Below are positions 62,920 to 64,000 of a DNA stretch of 64,000 nt, piece by piece; position 1 is the stretch's first letter, and every line of letters begins with the position of its first letter. The position numbers and the translations under genes are program-made. Below the pieces are notes generated by a model. It did not search any database, had not been told where the DNA came from, and was given only the letters and a program-made list of their open reading frames with translations. Source of the stretch: Synergistaceae bacterium (GTDB lineage Bacteria; Synergistota; Synergistia; Synergistales; Aminobacteriaceae); the NCBI GenBank assembly GCA_017448795.1, contig JAFSKV010000018.1, forward strand, positions 1 to 64,000. The letters run 5' to 3'.

Positions 62920-62979
62920 TTATTCGTGTGAGATTACTGCATTGTGAGTCGTGAGAAGAATACCTGCCCCCTTAGTCAT
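62920..62979 (-). CDS. Possible 19-codon ORF upstream of livH
   Basis: ATG at 62979 follows AAGGAGGCAAA, a perfect Shine-Dalgarno at short spacing. It encodes MTKGAGILLTTHNAVISHE and stops with a TAA that touches the livH Shine-Dalgarno. The two ribosome-binding regions are near copies (CG-x-ATAAGGAGGCAA). It may be a leader or coupling peptide, or a relic of a duplicated start region; the I, L, L, V, I content is suggestive only. Confidence 0.4.
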   Translation of the reverse strand: MTKGAGILLTTHNAVISHE

Positions 62980-62995
62980 TTTGCCTCCTTATACG

Positions 62996-63041
62996 AAAAG
63001 AGCAGCCGGAAATTTTTTGTGGCCGACATTCCCGACTGCCC
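62996..63041 (-). terminator. Attenuator-like terminator between livK and livH
   Basis: On the minus strand GGGCAGTCGGGAA pairs with TTTCCGGCTGCTC (13 bp with three G-U pairs) around a 16-base loop, followed by TTTTCG. It would end part of the transcripts after livK and so keep the binding protein more abundant than the permease and ATPases. Confidence 0.65.
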
Positions 63042-63065
63042 GTGAAATTCAAGTGTTCAGTGTAG

Positions 63066-63110
63066 AGTGAGTAGCGTGTGGTTTCTGCTTCCCGCTAAAC
63101 ACTACTCACT
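63066..63110. repeat. Inverted repeat downstream of livK
   Basis: AGTGAGTAG (63066-63074) is the exact reverse complement of CTACTCACT (63102-63110), with a 27-base loop. The right arm lies in the heptamer repeat array. Confidence 0.5.
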
Positions 63111-63148
63111 ACCCACTACCCACTACCCACTAACCACTAACCACTAGT
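63100..63148. repeat. Seven tandem copies of a heptanucleotide (CACTACC type)
   Basis: Unit by unit the array reads CACTACT, three CACTACC, two CACTAAC and CACTAGT. The last unit contains the livK stop codon (TAG on the minus strand). It is a short microsatellite-like array, unlike anything else in the window. Confidence 0.9.
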
Positions 63149-64000
63149 CCAGACCGACATACGCGCCGTCTTTGATGACCATGCCCTTGGGGTCTTTGCT
63201 GACTTCACCGTTCTTTGCCCACCTGACATTTTCGCCTGTTACTCCGTTGAATGTCATCGTTGTGAACTGCTCAATCATCTTCTGGCAGAGTGTCTCAGCG
63301 TCCATATCGGGGGTCGCTTTTGCCTGAGTGAGTGCCTGATAGTACGCGTAAACGCAATCATAGCCATCCGCCGCAAACTGGTTCGGAATCTCGCCGTACT
63401 TCTCCTGATACTTCTTGACGAAATTCTGAGTCCTCTCGTCCTTTGCGTCAGCGTTGAACGGTGTTAGCAACATTACGCCTTCAGCAAGCGATTTGTCGAA
63501 GCCCTCCATCGTCAAAATACCGTCCATTCCGTCAACCCCAAACCACTTGGGAGCATAACCCATCGCCTGAGCCTGAGCGAGGATGAGGCTTGCGGGCTGG
63601 TAGTACATCGGGAGGAATACGAGTTCCGCGCCCTTCTCCTTCGCGTCTGTGAGCTGGACGGAAAAATCTGTGTCGTTGCCGTCCGCAAAAGCTGTCTCGC
63701 TCACGATTTCGAGGCCGAACGAGGGGGCTTTCTCGACGAACGTATCACGGATGCCCTTCGAGTAGACATCATCATTCTTCCAGATAACGGCGACTTTCTT
63801 GGCAAAACCTTTCTCGCCGATATACTGAGCTGACGCGCTGCCCTGGTTGGGGTCAACAAAGCACATCTGGAACACGTTATCCTTGCCTTCTGTTACTGCT
63901 GCTGATGATGCTGACGGTGTGAGGGCAAAAATCCTGTCCGCGAAATTCTCGGCTGCTGTTGCCTCAGCGGGCTTTGACGTTACCGAGCCTAAAGAGACCT
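63144..64000 (-). CDS. livK: Branched-chain amino acid ABC transporter substrate-binding protein (5' end outside window)
   Basis: C-terminal three quarters of a type I periplasmic binding protein of the LivJ/K family. The frame is open to the window edge, starting within SLGSVTSKPA. Family segments include YIGEKGFAKKVAVIWKNDDVYSKG, FLPMYYQPASLILAQAQAMGY and KKYQEKYGEIPNQFAADGYDCVYAY. It is the first gene of livK-H-M-G-F. The stop lies inside the heptamer array. Confidence 0.93.
   Translation of the reverse strand, partial: VSLGSVTSKPAEATAAENFADRIFALTPSASSAAVTEGKDNVFQMCFVDPNQGSASAQYIGEKGFAKKVAVIWKNDDVYSKGIRDTFVEKAPSFGLEIVSETAFADGNDTDFSVQLTDAKEKGAELVFLPMYYQPASLILAQAQAMGYAPKWFGVDGMDGILTMEGFDKSLAEGVMLLTPFNADAKDERTQNFVKKYQEKYGEIPNQFAADGYDCVYAYYQALTQAKATPDMDAETLCQKMIEQFTTMTFNGVTGENVRWAKNGEVSKDPKGMVIKDGAYVGLD

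Noticed and set aside
63100-63148. CRISPR-like array
   Set aside because: The unit is only 7 bases, with no spacers and no cas genes; it is a simple tandem repeat.

Overview
The window is ordinary bacterial chromosome from a Gram-negative, anaerobe-like organism. About 60 genes are packed almost end to end and no rRNA or tRNA gene was seen. Gram-negative character comes from the lipopolysaccharide-export genes lptA and lptB, from several signal-peptide proteins and from TRAP and Liv-type periplasmic binding proteins. The mix of Liv branched-chain amino acid transport, TRAP transport, short ATGA operon overlaps and frequent TTG starts is most like a gut or rumen member of the Synergistota (Synergistaceae). 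That placement is inference from gene content, not from a marker search.

Layout. 1-6.8 kb: 3' end of ligA, an unrecognised possible uracil-DNA-glycosylase-like protein, pfkA, ogt, fumC, pepP. 6.8-13.9 kb: the lptA-lptB-rlmD operon runs straight into mrr, a frameshifted small gene and a DUF4268 nuclease-like gene; a DUF262/DUF1524 (GmrSD-like) gene lies on the other side of lptA, so three restriction-type genes flank the LPS-export genes. 14-19.7 kb: paired chromate transporter halves, a secreted serine hydrolase, recN-nadK and dcd. 19.7-32 kb: a long plus-strand run, yhaM, a pseudouridine synthase, yibE/F, ppx, an unknown gene, ftsE, ftsX, two M23/EnvC-like genes, ctpA, purA, rimI and a small gene. 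32-38.3 kb: gyrA-psd-pssA on the minus strand, a GT8 glycosyltransferase with a broken 5' end, and folP.

38.4-48 kb: an S9 peptidase, then a LysR regulator divergent from a TRAP transporter (dctQMP) followed by a metal-dependent hydrolase, a GarR-like reductase and a GarD-like dehydratase. This reads as one uptake and catabolism unit for an acidic sugar or related hydroxy acid. 48-57 kb: an unknown protein, a secreted Ntn-type amidase, ruvX-alaS-slipin-acpS-dnaJ, and a secreted coiled-coil/TPR protein. 57-59.3 kb: a DapA-superfamily lyase and a cytosine methyltransferase next to an internally deleted restriction endonuclease gene. 59.4-64 kb: livFGMH and the 3' part of livK (minus strand; livK is transcribed first).

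The most interesting points are: the relic of an Eco47II-type endonuclease beside an intact methyltransferase; tandem EnvC-like genes beside ftsEX, one with a complete M23 active site and one without; the restriction-type genes around lptAB; a lysR promoter placed to give a leaderless mRNA; and the livK-livH gap, which holds a terminator-like hairpin, a 19-codon ORF with its own Shine-Dalgarno and a seven-copy heptanucleotide repeat.
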